20,356 nucleotides of DNA from Globomyces pollinis-pini (taxonomy: Eukaryota; Chytridiomycota; Chytridiomycetes; Rhizophydiales; Globomycetaceae). The stretch spans positions 1 to 20,356 of the forward strand of contig MU621388.1 in assembly GCA_025399215.1 (NCBI GenBank), given 5' to 3'. Of this stretch, positions 10,201-19,986 are shown piece after piece (within the stretch, counting starts at the first letter, position 1; each line of letters opens with the position of its first letter). Below the pieces are notes generated by a model. The model was given only the letters and a program-made list of their open reading frames with translations, made no database searches and was not told the DNA's origin. Both the position numbers and the translations under genes were made by a program.

Positions 10201-10992
10201 TGAGCATTCATCCAGTATTGATAGCAATCGATTGGCAGTGGGCACATCTACAGCAAATTCAAATAAATCAGAGTTTGATGCAATATCCATCAGCGCTACC
10301 AGAGTGTTTGCAACAACCTTTAACCATTAGTAAAACAACATGATTCCACCTGATTTGAATAAAATACTTGGAACAATTACCTAGATAATTTACAAAAATA
10401 TTCTCTACATTTGCGTTCTCGTGGCTTAATAAACTCTTCAGTTGTTCTAGGTAACCTTCTTTACGAACCAAATCTTCATTATAATAAAACAATTTTGCGA
10501 CTGCCAGAGAAGCAGTTTTTGCTACATAAGGATCTTTCGCAGATAGTGCTTTTTTGAGTGGTTCGCATAATGAGTTCATCACTTTATCAACGGGCAAATT
10601 AGACATATTTCTAATTGCTAGTGCTCTGATTAAGGGATTTTCGTCTTGTGTATCCTGTTTTAATTTTAACTATAGAGAAAATACTTTTGCAATAGAGTTC
10701 ATTGCTGCTATTGCTAGTTCTGGTTTGTATTTGCAGTATGTTACGACAAACAGATAAACCTGACGATTAGCAAACATGGAAGCACCATCTTTTTAATTTC
10801 TAAATCTTGCAAAGATATACAAGCAATTACATCTGCTGCTAAAGGGGACATATCATTTCCCATTGTCATATTAGCTATAACTTTTTTGAGAGCATGCTTT
10901 TTTTTAATATTTTTAGTATCCTTCTTATCAAATTGAAGTTCTTGTTGAAGTTCATGTACTTTTCCTCGTTGAAAGTACTTTTGGTCTGACAT
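7297..10992 (-). CDS. Beta-adaptin (AP-1/AP-2 complex large subunit)
   Basis: This is the large beta subunit of a clathrin adaptor, which links clathrin to cargo and the other adaptor subunits at trans-Golgi, endosome or plasma membrane. Exons (high to low): 10992-10786, 10759-10685, 10654-10409, 10317-10199, 10170-9712, 9681-9516, 9487-9119, 9093-8019, 7991-7895, 7864-7743, 7715-7477, 7449-7297, giving 1108 aa. Ten introns are 25-30 nt and one is 91 nt. The alpha-solenoid trunk (residues 1 to about 595) is strongly conserved: '[15 protein letters not shown]', '[16 protein letters not shown]', '[16 protein letters not shown]'. A hinge of about 285 residues, longer than in animals, carries two NPF motifs (782, 811), a DPF (843) and 'LPLDLFDGD' (662). 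The C-terminal appendage (about 882-1108) is complete, with 'RGLEIKG', '[11 protein letters not shown]' and 'IPLNVLF'. The start 'MSDQKYF' matches the family start. One gene may serve AP-1, AP-2 or both; the sequence alone does not decide. Confidence 0.96.
10318..10408 (-). other. 91-nt intron of beta-adaptin made of three tandem GT-AG units
   Basis: Homology requires the whole segment to be removed, joining 'NAN' to 'VVANT' (family 'NPMVVANA'). Read on the minus strand it divides without remainder into 10408-10381 (28 nt, gtagag...tctag), 10380-10350 (31 nt, gtaatt...atcag) and 10349-10318 (32 nt, gtggaa...taaag), each starting GT and ending AG. The last contains an 'actaat' branch-like motif. 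Each unit has the length of a normal intron of this genome. Keeping any one of them breaks the frame. It could equally be one 91-nt intron. Confidence 0.75.
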
Positions 10993-11316
10993 TGTTGTAT
11001 TGAATTTATCCAGGGGTGAAAAAATTGCGTCGAGTTAATGATATAAATGCTAGTTATATACAAGGTTGACAATTTGAACTTTAGAATCTTATATATAGTA
11101 AATATATCAACAACAACTGTTTATTGATTATAATTCTAACATTCAAATATTTAGAATGGCCAATTTAATTAAATTAATACATTCTTTTACGCGTTATGGT
11201 GCTCTTCATGTATATCGAAGAGTATGAATTGGTTTAATTACAGTCCTTGGTTGACTTTTGTGACAAGCTGTTCATGTCACAATTTTTTTATTTTTTTTTG
11301 TTTTTCTTTTTTGTTT
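10993..11316. promoter_or_regulatory. Divergent promoter between beta-adaptin and BMS1
   Basis: The two start codons are 324 bp apart and point away from each other, so both promoters must lie here. TGAAAAAATT at 11017-11026 resembles the RRPE element found upstream of yeast ribosome-biogenesis genes and is followed by GCGTCGAG, a poor PAC-like match. A T-rich tract (about 11283-11316) runs right up to the BMS1 start codon. The motif assignment is inference from yeast. Confidence 0.5.
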
Positions 11317-14300
11317 ATGGAAACAACGCAACCAAAAGCACATCGGAAGCCTAAAGCAGGGCCAAAGGCAGAAAAGAAGAAGAAATTCACAAAGAATTTA
11401 CAACAGAATAATCCGAAAGTAATCGTATTCATCTCTCATTAGCAGGCGTTTGCTCCAACATCAGGTCGAAATGCGGAACGTTATGCAAGGAGAAATATGG
11501 ATTTATCTCAAAAAAAATTACACGTACCTCAAGTAGATAGGACTGCACAAGAACCGCCCCCAATTGTTATCGCGGTTGTTGGTCCACCTGGGGTAACCAA
11601 TTTATATCTACTTACTCTTGAAATAGACCGGTAAATCTACTTTAATCAAATCTTTGGTCAAAAGATTCACAAAGCATAACTTGAACGAAATTCATGGCCC
11701 GATTACCGTAGTCAGTGGTATAAATCCAATCGTGGTAACCTTTTAGGAAAAAAGAAGAGATTGACGTTTGTCGAATGTAACAACGATATAAATTCGATGG
11801 TAAACAACATATTATTATTTTAATTAAATCAGATTGATATCGCGAAAATTGCCGATTTGGTTTTACTGTTGATAGATGCAAGTTATGGGTTTGAAATGGT
11901 ACCTCGAAATCAGACCCTAAATAAATAGGAAACCTTTGAATTCCTAAATATATTGCAGACACACGGATTTCCCAAAGTTATGGGTGTCTTGACCCATTTA
12001 GACAAATTTAAAGATTCCAAACGCTTAAGGAAAACAAAAAAGACATTAAAGCAAAGATTCTGGACTGAAATTTATCAAGGTGCAAAACTATTTTATTTAT
12101 CTGGATTGGTTAATGGAAGTTACCCTAAAAACGAAGTCATGAATCTCTCACGATTTATCTCCGTCATGAAATTTAGACCTTTAATATGGAGAAACACACA
12201 TCCTTATTTATTGGCGGATCGTGTAGAAGATTTAACGGACCCCGAAAAAATTAGAGTGGAACCAAAATGCGATAGAACCGTCTCCGTTTATGGATATTTG
12301 CGTGGTACAAATTTAAAGAAAACAAATAAGGTAATCGAACTTAATGGTTTAATTCAATCTAATAGGTCCACATCCCAGGTATAGGAGATGTATCAATGTC
12401 GAATATTTCTATTCTACCAGATCCTTGTCCATTACCAGAAAAAGAACGGAAAATGATGAATGAAAAAAGCAAGTTGATTTATGCCCCAATGTCAGATGTG
12501 GGTGGGATAATGTACGATAAAGATGCTGTTTACATTAATGTACCTGGTGCATTTACCAAATCTCAGAACCCTGATGATAATGAAGATCGTAACTTAATAA
12601 TATTTAATTGACATTAGATGGTTTTGGAGAAAAACTTGTCATGGGATTACAAGATGCGCAAACAACTTTAGCAGATAATATGAAATCTAGTGCCATGAGA
12701 ATATTTAATCAATCAAAGCCGTTATTAGCAACTGATATGGACGATCAAGCGGAATCATCCTCTGGTGAAGACGATGATGAGAATTTAGAATCCTTTGATT
12801 CGGAGGAGGAAGATGATGATGACAGTGATCAGAGTGATGAAGAATCAGATGCAGAAGATGTTGGTCCGGATGAAAGGGGACGAGTTAGAAGAAAAGTGCG
12901 AAAACCACTCGAAGTTGAGGGTTCCACAGATAATTTGGAGTTTGCTGAAAGTGACTCAGACATGGGAGATGATACACTTGCATTTGACGATGAGGATGAG
13001 TATCTTGAATCGGACAAAGATGAGGAGGTGCTATTAGATAGATATGGATCATTTCATTGGAAAGAAAAGGCGATTGACACTGCAAACGAAAAGTTTAAAC
13101 TGCAGAAGAGATTGAATTTACACGATCTTGTATACGAATCAGAAGCTGGTTTAGTACCTTCAGAGAATGATATCGAGTCAGAGAACGAAGATGATGTCGG
13201 TGGTCTATTTACGGTACGTAAGACAGGAAAACCAAAATTGCGATCTCTTTCTCTCATTGATTCGTGCAAAGTAGAACTAGTCGATCAAGTATTAGAAGAA
13301 TGGGATGATGAAGAGGTATTGCATTTTATCTAACGTCCACAGAATTTAGAATCTCTTCGTAGCAAATTCTTTATACGTAATGGAGATGATAAAGAGGCAG
13401 ACGATGAAGATAATGAAGGTGATTTTGAGGATTTAGAAAATCCAGAGTCACAGAATGAGGAAAATGATGATGAGGAGGAGAAAGAAGAATTATCAATCGA
13501 AGAAGAAAGGGCCAGAAATGCCAAGAGAAAAGAAGAGTTAAAGAAAAAATTTGATGCTGAATATGATGATGGCGGGGATGGTGACGGTGATGAAACTTTC
13601 TACGAAACCCAAAAGGAAGAAATGGCCAAGCAAATGCAGCTCAACAGAGAAGAATTTGAAGGGGATGATCCTGAAGTTCGTGCTCAAATTGAAGGGTATC
13701 GTGCTGGTACATATGTGCGAATTCTTTTTGAAAATATGCCATGTGAGTTCATTGATACTTTCGACCCTGAGTATCCAGTTATAGTAGGAGGTTTATTATC
13801 CTCTGAAGAACCTTTTGGATTTATTCAGGTATTTATTTTTTCCATAACGTTTAGGTTCGTATTAAAAAGCATCGTTGGGGAAGAAGAGTACTCAAAACCA
13901 ATGACCCACTTATATTCTCCTTGGGTTGGAGACGATTTCAAACAATGCCATTGTACTCTTTAGTTACTGAAGCAACAAGAAATCGCATGTTAAAGTATAC
14001 TCCGGAGCATATGCATTGTTTGGCAACCTTTTATGGTCCCATAACACCTCCGAACACTGGTTTTTGTTGTGTTCAATCTGTAGCTGAAAAAACAGAATCA
14101 TTCCGAATCGCAGCGACTGGTGTCGTTTTAGATGTTGATCGAACAACAGAAGTTGTAAAAAAGCTCAAACTTACTGGTACACCTTATAAAGTGTTCAAAA
14201 ATACTGCATTTATCAAAGATATGTTTACCTCTGCATTGGAAGTGGCAAAAATGGAAGGTGCTGCAATCCGTACCGTATCTGGTATCCGTGGGCAGGTGAA

Positions 14301-14986
14301 GAAAGCGTTGAGTAAACCCGAGGGTTACTATCGTGCCACATTTGAAGATAAAATCTTAATGTCAGGTATATTTTAAATATTGAACTCTTTTAGATATTGT
14401 CTTTTTAAGAGCTTGGTATCCTGTGAAGCCAAAGAAGTACTATAATCCTGTCACCTCGTTATTGCTGCGTGAAAAGTCGGAATGGCAAGGAATGCGAACA
14501 AATGGTAGAATACGATACGAACAAGGGATCAAGCTGAAACAAAATAAGGACTCAGTGTATAAAGATATTGAAAGGAAAACTAGAGTGTTTAATACTGTAA
14601 CATCTATAATTACTTAAAATTAGTTGAAAATTCCAAGGTCATTACAAAAAGATCTGCCTTATGCTTCGAAACCCAAATATACACCAAAGCAGAACAAGAA
14701 AGGATATATACATAAGCGAGCAGTCATCAAAACTGCAGAAGAGCGTAAAGTGTCTCATCTTATAACTGAAATCAATACAATCAAGAAAGAGAAATTGGCG
14801 AAAGCTAAACTTCGAAATCAAGAAAAGTTTAAAGAGTATCGAAAAAAGAAAGAAATGGTAGAAAAGGTGGATATTGTCAAGAGTAAAGAGCGTGCCAAAG
14901 CATTCCACAAGGAAGAGGGACAAAAGAGGGCAAGAGAAGAGGCTAGTGCTCAAGGTGGTCGTAAACCAAAGCGAGCTCGAGAATAA
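11317..14986 (+). CDS. BMS1: Ribosome biogenesis GTPase Bms1
   Basis: Bms1 is the essential nucleolar GTPase of the small-subunit processome; it acts with Rcl1 in early 18S rRNA processing and 40S assembly. Exons: 11317-11418, 11446-11592, 11627-11717, 11747-11799, 11833-11898, 11929-12330, 12366-12588, 12618-13315, 13343-13828, 13855-14365, 14394-14596, 14624-14986, giving 1114 aa. The 11 introns are 26-35 nt. Seen in order: a basic N-terminus ('[15 protein letters not shown]', as in the family), P-loop GPPGTGKS (80-87, split by a 34-nt intron), '[20 protein letters not shown]', the family's atypical G4 motif THLD (175-178), two acidic tracts (about 399-440 and 606-650), the conserved core '[11 protein letters not shown]', '[12 protein letters not shown]', '[11 protein letters not shown]', '[11 protein letters not shown]', and a basic C-terminus ending KPKRARE. 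An in-frame ATG at 11224 would add 31 hydrophobic residues. The family N-terminus and the T-tract favour 11317. Confidence 0.97.
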
Positions 14987-15076
14987 AGACTATAGTTATT
15001 TTTGAAATTTAAATTGTCACGTTTAGAATTCCATTTCATTTGTACCACGATGAAATCCATTTTTTAGTTTTTTTAA

Positions 15077-16268
15077 ATGTCATTAATGAAAGCGATTCAA
15101 GTTGCTAGTCTTGGGGATTCTTCAGTACTGACTTGCTTATCTTCCATTGCCCGTCCAACTATAAAATCAAATGAGATTTTGGTTAAAAACGCATTCTCTG
15201 GAGTTAACTTCATTGATACTTATCACAGAACTGGCTTATACAAATTACCTTTGCCATTCATTCCTGGAAGAGAAGGTTCAGGAACAATAGTTGAAGTGGG
15301 TGATGAAGTGAAGGATTTCACTGTTGGTAATCGTGTTGCATACACTGCATCTGCATCTTATGCTGAATTCACTGTCGTTAATCCAGGTACCTACAGACAT
15401 TCTTTGATCACACTCTTTATATTCTTATTTCTGATTCTTGTTGGATTGTCTAATGACCTTCTTTTAGATTTCGCAATCACTTTGCCAGATTCAGTATCAT
15501 TTGAACAAGGTTCAGGATTGTTACTCCAAGGACTAACTGGAATGGCATTGACAAAGATGGTACATGTGGTCAAACCAGGAGAGACTGTGTTAATTCATGT
15601 AAATTTCAAGTATTTACCTTCTAGGCTGCTGCTGGAGGTACTGGATTAGTATTGGTACAATTATGCAAACATTTTGGTGCGACAGTTATCGGGACTACTT
15701 CAACTCCTGAGAAAAAAGCATTGGCTTTAAAAGCTGGTATTTTAATCTTCATCATTCAGTATAGGTGCCGACCATGTGATTTTATATAAGGAAGAGGATA
15801 TTGTAGAAAGAGTCAAGGCTTTGACAAACAATCAAGGTATAGACATATATGGATTGATTATAGGCGTGAATGCCGTATTTGATGGGGTTGGTAAGACTAC
15901 TTTTGATGTATCCTTGGCATGTTTAAGCAAACTTGGTTCAATGGTTTCCTTTGGCAATGCATCCGGAAAAGTGGATCCAATTGATATCATGAAGCTGTAA
16001 CAACAATCTCATCTAAGAATTTAGTGTCCCAAAATGTATTCGGTTAACTAGACCATCTCTTTTCCAGCTTGTTCAAACCCGAGCTGATTTTCTGTCCAGT
16101 ATCTTATTTCCAATATTAATCATAGTGGCAAATGAATTGATGAGCTTGATGGCTGAAAACAAACTTACTATTCATATTTCAAACATTATTGATATTGAAA
16201 ATGCTTATAAGGCTCATGATGTCTTGGAATCCGGTACTACTACTGGTAAAATTTTGTTGAAACTTTAA
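15077..16268 (+). CDS. ZTA1: NADPH:quinone oxidoreductase, zeta-crystallin/ZTA1 type
   Basis: This is a medium-chain dehydrogenase/reductase of the quinone oxidoreductase (CRYZ) branch. These are zinc-free, NADPH-dependent enzymes that reduce quinones by one electron; yeast Zta1 also binds AU-rich RNA and counters oxidative stress. Exons: 15077-15386, 15468-15598, 15625-15736, 15765-15836, 15864-15996, 16025-16098, 16126-16268, giving 324 aa, normal for the family. Introns are 81, 26, 28, 27, 28 and 27 nt. Landmarks: 'GVNFIDTYHRTGLY', 'PFIPGREGSGTI', the NADPH-binding loop 'HAAAGGTGLVLVQL' (interrupted by intron 2 just after H), 'VSFGNASG' (identical in yeast Zta1), 'RLTRPSLF' and the C-terminal 'TTGKILLKL'. 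It starts only 90 bp after the BMS1 stop on the same strand. The sixth intron is placed mainly by length and frame, because the family is variable there. Orthology to ZTA1 rests on residue patterns alone. Confidence 0.93.
15387..15467 (+). other. 81-nt stop-free intron of the oxidoreductase gene
   Basis: The intron begins GTACCT, has a CTAAT branch-like motif near its 3' end and finishes TTTTAG. Its length is a multiple of three and it has no in-frame stop, so a retained copy would add 27 residues (28 altered at the junction) including the strongly hydrophobic run 'LITLFIFLFLILVGL'. The family needs it removed: 'FTVVNP' must join 'DFAITLPDSVSFEQ'. Confidence 0.8.
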
Positions 16269-16773
16269 TATACTGATTGTAACTTCAATGATTGTGACCG
16301 AACCGACTTCAGGTTTTGAAATGAGCTGGGAAACGAAACTAATTCTTGAGATAAACATATCCCAATCTCTTTTAAATTCCCTCTTGACCAAACACGTTAA
16401 TTGTTTACACTGTAGACACATATATAACATCATAGTTTTTTACATTAAGAGTGCTAGAAAAGATAAAGCAAATGCCTTCAATCACCACATGCGATTTTTC
16501 AACAGCACTCTATTTTAAAACCAAAATATCTAGTTTTGGACTATTTCTGTACGGGATGGTGAAAAGGATACTAAATATCTAATCTTGCCAGAGTTTCATT
16601 CAGCCATGAAAAAGCTTTTCGATCTGAGGAATATCATGTCATTTAATAAATGGACTTGCAAGTATCCATTGTCAATTGTAGTTTGTGATTCAATTCAAAA
16701 CCTTTACCACAAACAATAGAACTGTCATTACGATTTTGCGACAGAGTCGATACATCTAATACATATGGATATA
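16269..16773. other. Intergenic region between convergent genes
   Basis: The stretch lies between the oxidoreductase stop and the velvet gene 2 stop, which face each other. A short plus-strand frame (16288-16518) has no recognisable feature. The region probably holds only the two 3' untranslated ends. Confidence 0.5.
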
Positions 16774-17509
16774 TTAACTATTTCTTTTCTTCAGAAACGG
16801 TGTCTGTATGGAAAGAGTCTTTGTGAGACTTGTGGGATCAAGTTTACCAGGAAATTTTCGAGCATTGTACACTTCAAAGGTTTGTGAAGTAATTGATGCA
16901 ATACAAGGCGATTCGTCTATCAGAGAAGTCATATTCTGTCTGCTATTAGTTAAAATATTTCCATACCCAAAAATGCAAAAGAGACGAAATCCCAATTGGA
17001 ATTTACCAACCTTTCGGATACATAGTTTAGGGAATATAAAGTAGGTGTCAAACTTTAGATTTTCATCATACAAATATTGCGATTCAGATATCAAATTTCC
17101 AAACATTTCATCAGAAATCTTTCCTTCAGCATCTAATAAAGTCGCAACTAATACAAATAGATTATTTCTGGGATTGAGATTGAAAATACTTACGTAATCA
17201 GCCGTTTATCATTCTCGAGTTGCAATCGAACTATAGGAGGCTAGGATTAATAAAGTAACTTAATACTGGATCCACAGATCGTGATCCAATTAAACTCTTT
17301 CCACAAACCCTTGCTCTTTGAGGCTGTTGAACAATTGTTAATTCCTGATTTTTCACTGGTTGTACTTCAGGTTGAGTTAATTTGACATTATCGGAAGACA
17401 CTTCATGTTCCTCTTTATCATTCTGATTATGATCCAAAATTGATTGGAACTCGCTCGTTCCCTGATTCCCCATTTTCAATAAAACGTTTTTTTCTAATGA
17501 AATTGACAA
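16774..17509 (-). CDS. Velvet-domain protein, gene 2
   Basis: This second complete velvet gene is a probable fungal transcriptional regulator of development. Exons (high to low): 17509-17260, 17230-17194, 17167-16967 and 16939-16774, giving 217 aa; introns are 29, 26 and 27 nt. About 55 polar residues precede the domain. The domain opens with 'LTIVQQPQRARVCG', very close to the VelB/VosA consensus, then 'SRSVDPVL', 'LFVLVATLLD', 'YFIFPKLCIRKVGKFQLGF', and ends with 'VYNARKFPGK' and 'FLKKRNS'. Introns 2 and 3 sit at the same codon and phase as those of velvet gene 1; intron 1 is displaced by a few bases. A second ATG (17473) is an alternative start that would shorten only the non-conserved leader. 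The gene lies tail-to-tail with the oxidoreductase. Subfamily and targets are unknown. Confidence 0.89.
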
Positions 17510-18206
17510 ACAATAATCTCAAAAAAGAGCCAACAAACAGCAAATACCGATGCGGAATCAAAACTAGAAAGAGCAGTCAGTTACACGGGCAGCTCATCTG
17601 TATTGAGTATGTAACTTTCTCGTATAATCTCACTCATAAATTCAGGTTAGAAATTAACAAAACTAAGGAACAGAAGAGTGCTCAATATTTGAAAACCATG
17701 AATTAACCAAATATCAAAAATACAGAATTTGAACTTTACCAATAAATGGAAAAATAGAAACTTTTTAGGCACTTATCAAACCGAATCTGATCGCAGTTCA
17801 TACGAGTTTGGCTAGAACTAACCAATATGTTGTCCGAATAATCAATCAACAGGACCGAATATTCAATGAAAATTAATCAATTGAGATGTATCCTGTTATA
17901 GATCAATCGTTTACCATACCAGCAATTACCTGTAATAATTGCTATCAAGTTCCTATTGCAAATACCGAAACTTTCCCTTATAGATTCTCATAATAATCAT
18001 AATCAAAACTCAACATTACAATGATTTCTCCACCAAATGCATGTTTAAACTATGGAAAACCGAGATTGGAGATCTATTATGCAAAAATCAAATTTAAAAT
18101 TATAATTAACTGATAGATTTGCCAGAACATCATTGTTCAAGTAGATATGTGTAGTTGATTTCGGTAGTTTTACGTCATAATCCATTGCTATTATGTTTTT
18201 CTTTGA
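17510..18206. other. Intergenic region upstream of velvet gene 2
   Basis: The region is AT-rich, with one plus-strand frame (17440-17706) that overlaps velvet exon 1 and has no recognisable content. The first part presumably contains the velvet promoter. No repeat or RNA gene was seen. Confidence 0.45.
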
Positions 18207-18797
18207 ACATTCTATTTAGATTCAAACAGTGCGCTTCTCAGTTCAATTTCTATCAAAAGCAACAATACTACTTCGTATCTATTATCCTGTCTGCATTTTC
18301 TTAATCAGCACTATGAATTATTGGATTTAATGCGTTCCTGTTCAGTCGAAACCGGAACAGTGAAATTTATCTTTCTGGAAGTCGCTAAAGACAGATTGAT
18401 ACCATGGGTTAAATATTGTGCAACATTCGCAACTACTCAAGATGCAGTAAAATACTTTCAAAGTCATCGAAGGGACTGTGGCACTGGATTGGTCTCAAAA
18501 TTGGATAGTTTTTTTATATCACTCATACCAAAATATTTGGTATGACAGTCACTCAAATCTCGGAACAGCGGTTCTATCAAAAGTCACAATAAAGCAAGCT
18601 GCCAATGTCAAATGATTTCAAAGATGCTGAAACCATTTATATGCCATACCAATCCATCATCGAAGCACTACTTGGGAGAAAGCACAGTAGTATCTTTGAA
18701 ATCTCCTATGGAACACCCCTACATCAACACAATCCAAGTAATTGAAACTTATCTCTCCTCACATCCAACTTCTCTTGCGATATTGAATTTAGCTTAA
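18207..18797 (+). pseudogene. Interrupted frame, weakly like a RhoGEF DH domain
   Basis: One frame is open from 18207 to a TGA at 18543-18545, and the same frame continues to a TAA at 18795-18797. Part one, 'FLNQHYELLDLM' then 'FIFLEVAKDRLIPWVKYCATF' read as two pieces, resembles the middle of DH domains (pattern h.elL..l ... iFl......l..Y..Yc..f..A...l). In part two, 'LKP' and later 'SPMEHPYINTIQVIE' recall the 'LIKPxQR ... TPxDHPDYxxL' end of that domain. The diagnostic PxQR core is not intact and no single short intron removes the stop while keeping the frame. It is most likely a decayed gene or fragment, possibly coincidence. Confidence 0.3.
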
Positions 18798-19466
18798 TCT
18801 TAGGTATTTTTATTAGTACCCTCATCCTTTAATCATTTGGATCATGCAAAATATTCACAATAGAATGTAAACCAGGGTTTTGTTGGAAACATGTTTACCC
18901 ACAAAAAAAAAATAAACATCTATTCGATGCTATGCCATGATCAAGCACCACCTTGGAACCTATATCCAGAAATTTCATCTTCAAAAACAACAGCATAACA
19001 GAAACACACTTTATGGGGTGTCTTTTTTGCTATCGATGAATCACAATGATAAAAATCCTTCCCTAATTATGTAGGAAGGAAAGAATTGAAAATCCTTGCC
19101 TGACTCAATCACAGTTCTGTTTCTTGACTATCAAAATGACTATTGACTGCTCAAAAGCCGGTTGGTTTCTCAATGGATTCAACTGGTGCAATCGACATAC
19201 CAGCGGTTATTCTAGATCTCAGGATTGTTTATGATTAACCTCTGATCGTCTCATTATGATTTTAGGGGCTGACCAATGCTCTTGGAATCAAAAAAGACCA
19301 AACGCAAATATGAGCATGAATTAACGGTAAAAAAATAATCATTCTGATTTGTAGTGCCTTTTATCATTCTGCTCATTTAGAACAACGGTAGAAACAGTTA
19401 AATAATATTTGTTTTTAATGCTCAACCAAATCATAATTGATTAGTAATCAACATGACCATCTACCC

Positions 19467-19588
19467 CTCCTTCAAAGCTTATCATGATTAGAAACAACCT
19501 CAAACTTCCTTGCTTTGGCCTATTTGGCTCCTTCAAAGCTTCTCATGATTAAAAACAACCTCAAACTTCCTTGCTTTGGCTTATTTGG
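19467..19588. repeat. 61-bp tandem duplication
   Basis: Two adjacent copies, 19467-19527 and 19528-19588, both start 'ctccttcaaagctt' or 'ctccttcaaagctt'-like sequence and end 'tatttgg'. They differ at only three positions or so. The high identity implies a recent duplication in non-coding DNA. Confidence 0.92.
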
Positions 19589-19865
19589 ACTACAAAGTGG
19601 TTCTGGCATTGTTTATCTTGACTATCAATTCCTGCAACTGGAAAAAGTTCAAAGTACATCAATTGGATTATGAGATGGTTGAAAGGTCTGATTAGAGAGT
19701 TACAGGACTTTTTCCACCTCATCAATTGGATTTCAATGATTTAATATCAATTTTAACTTGCAACAGAGTCAATCGTAGATAAATGACACTCATAGATGAA
19801 TCAATGCAGAAATATGTTTTAAATAGTCTATATTGTTTTTTCTGATATAGAAGCGGTATCCGTCG

Positions 19866-19929
19866 CCTTACTGGAATCTGATTGTGCAAATTTATTACCT
19901 TACTGGAGTGAAATTGTGCAAATTTATTA
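19866..19929. repeat. 32-bp tandem duplication near the end of velvet gene 3
   Basis: Copies at 19866-19897 and 19898-19929 share 'ccttactgga' and 'attgtgcaaatttatta', with a few differences between. They lie about 57 bp beyond the velvet gene 3 stop codon, so they may be in its 3' untranslated region. Confidence 0.85.
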
Positions 19930-19986
19930 TTTAGAATATGAATTGATAGGCAGCATTTTATAGCACTCCCGTTTTGGGTGGGTTAT

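Larger units (their letters stand above)
18798..19986. other. Intergenic AT-rich region with small tandem repeats
   Basis: There is no open frame of note on either strand. The region contains two tandem duplications (19467-19588 and 19866-19929) and a small inverted repeat, TCCTTCC/GGAAGGA, at 19056-19062 and 19074-19080. The right end is the 3' flank of velvet gene 3. Confidence 0.5.

Noticed and set aside
11224..11316. Upstream in-frame ATG extending BMS1 by 31 residues
   Set aside because: The added residues are hydrophobic and encoded partly by the T-rich tract, unlike any Bms1 N-terminus, whereas the ATG at 11317 matches the family start.
12829..13085. Serine-rich minus-strand frames opposite BMS1
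   Set aside because: They are complements of the acidic tracts (GAA/GAT codons read backwards as Ser and Phe), not genes.
11446..15996. A nonstandard genetic code with TAA/TAG read as amino acids
   Set aside because: Every in-frame stop inside the conserved proteins falls in a GT-AG segment of 25-35 nt whose removal restores the family alignment.
7297..16268. Origin from a ciliate or from dicyemid or orthonectid animals, suggested by tiny introns
   Set aside because: Velvet-domain genes and the standard code point to a fungus.
16288..16518. 76-codon plus-strand frame after the oxidoreductase
   Set aside because: It has no recognisable domain and lies in the 3' flank between convergent genes.
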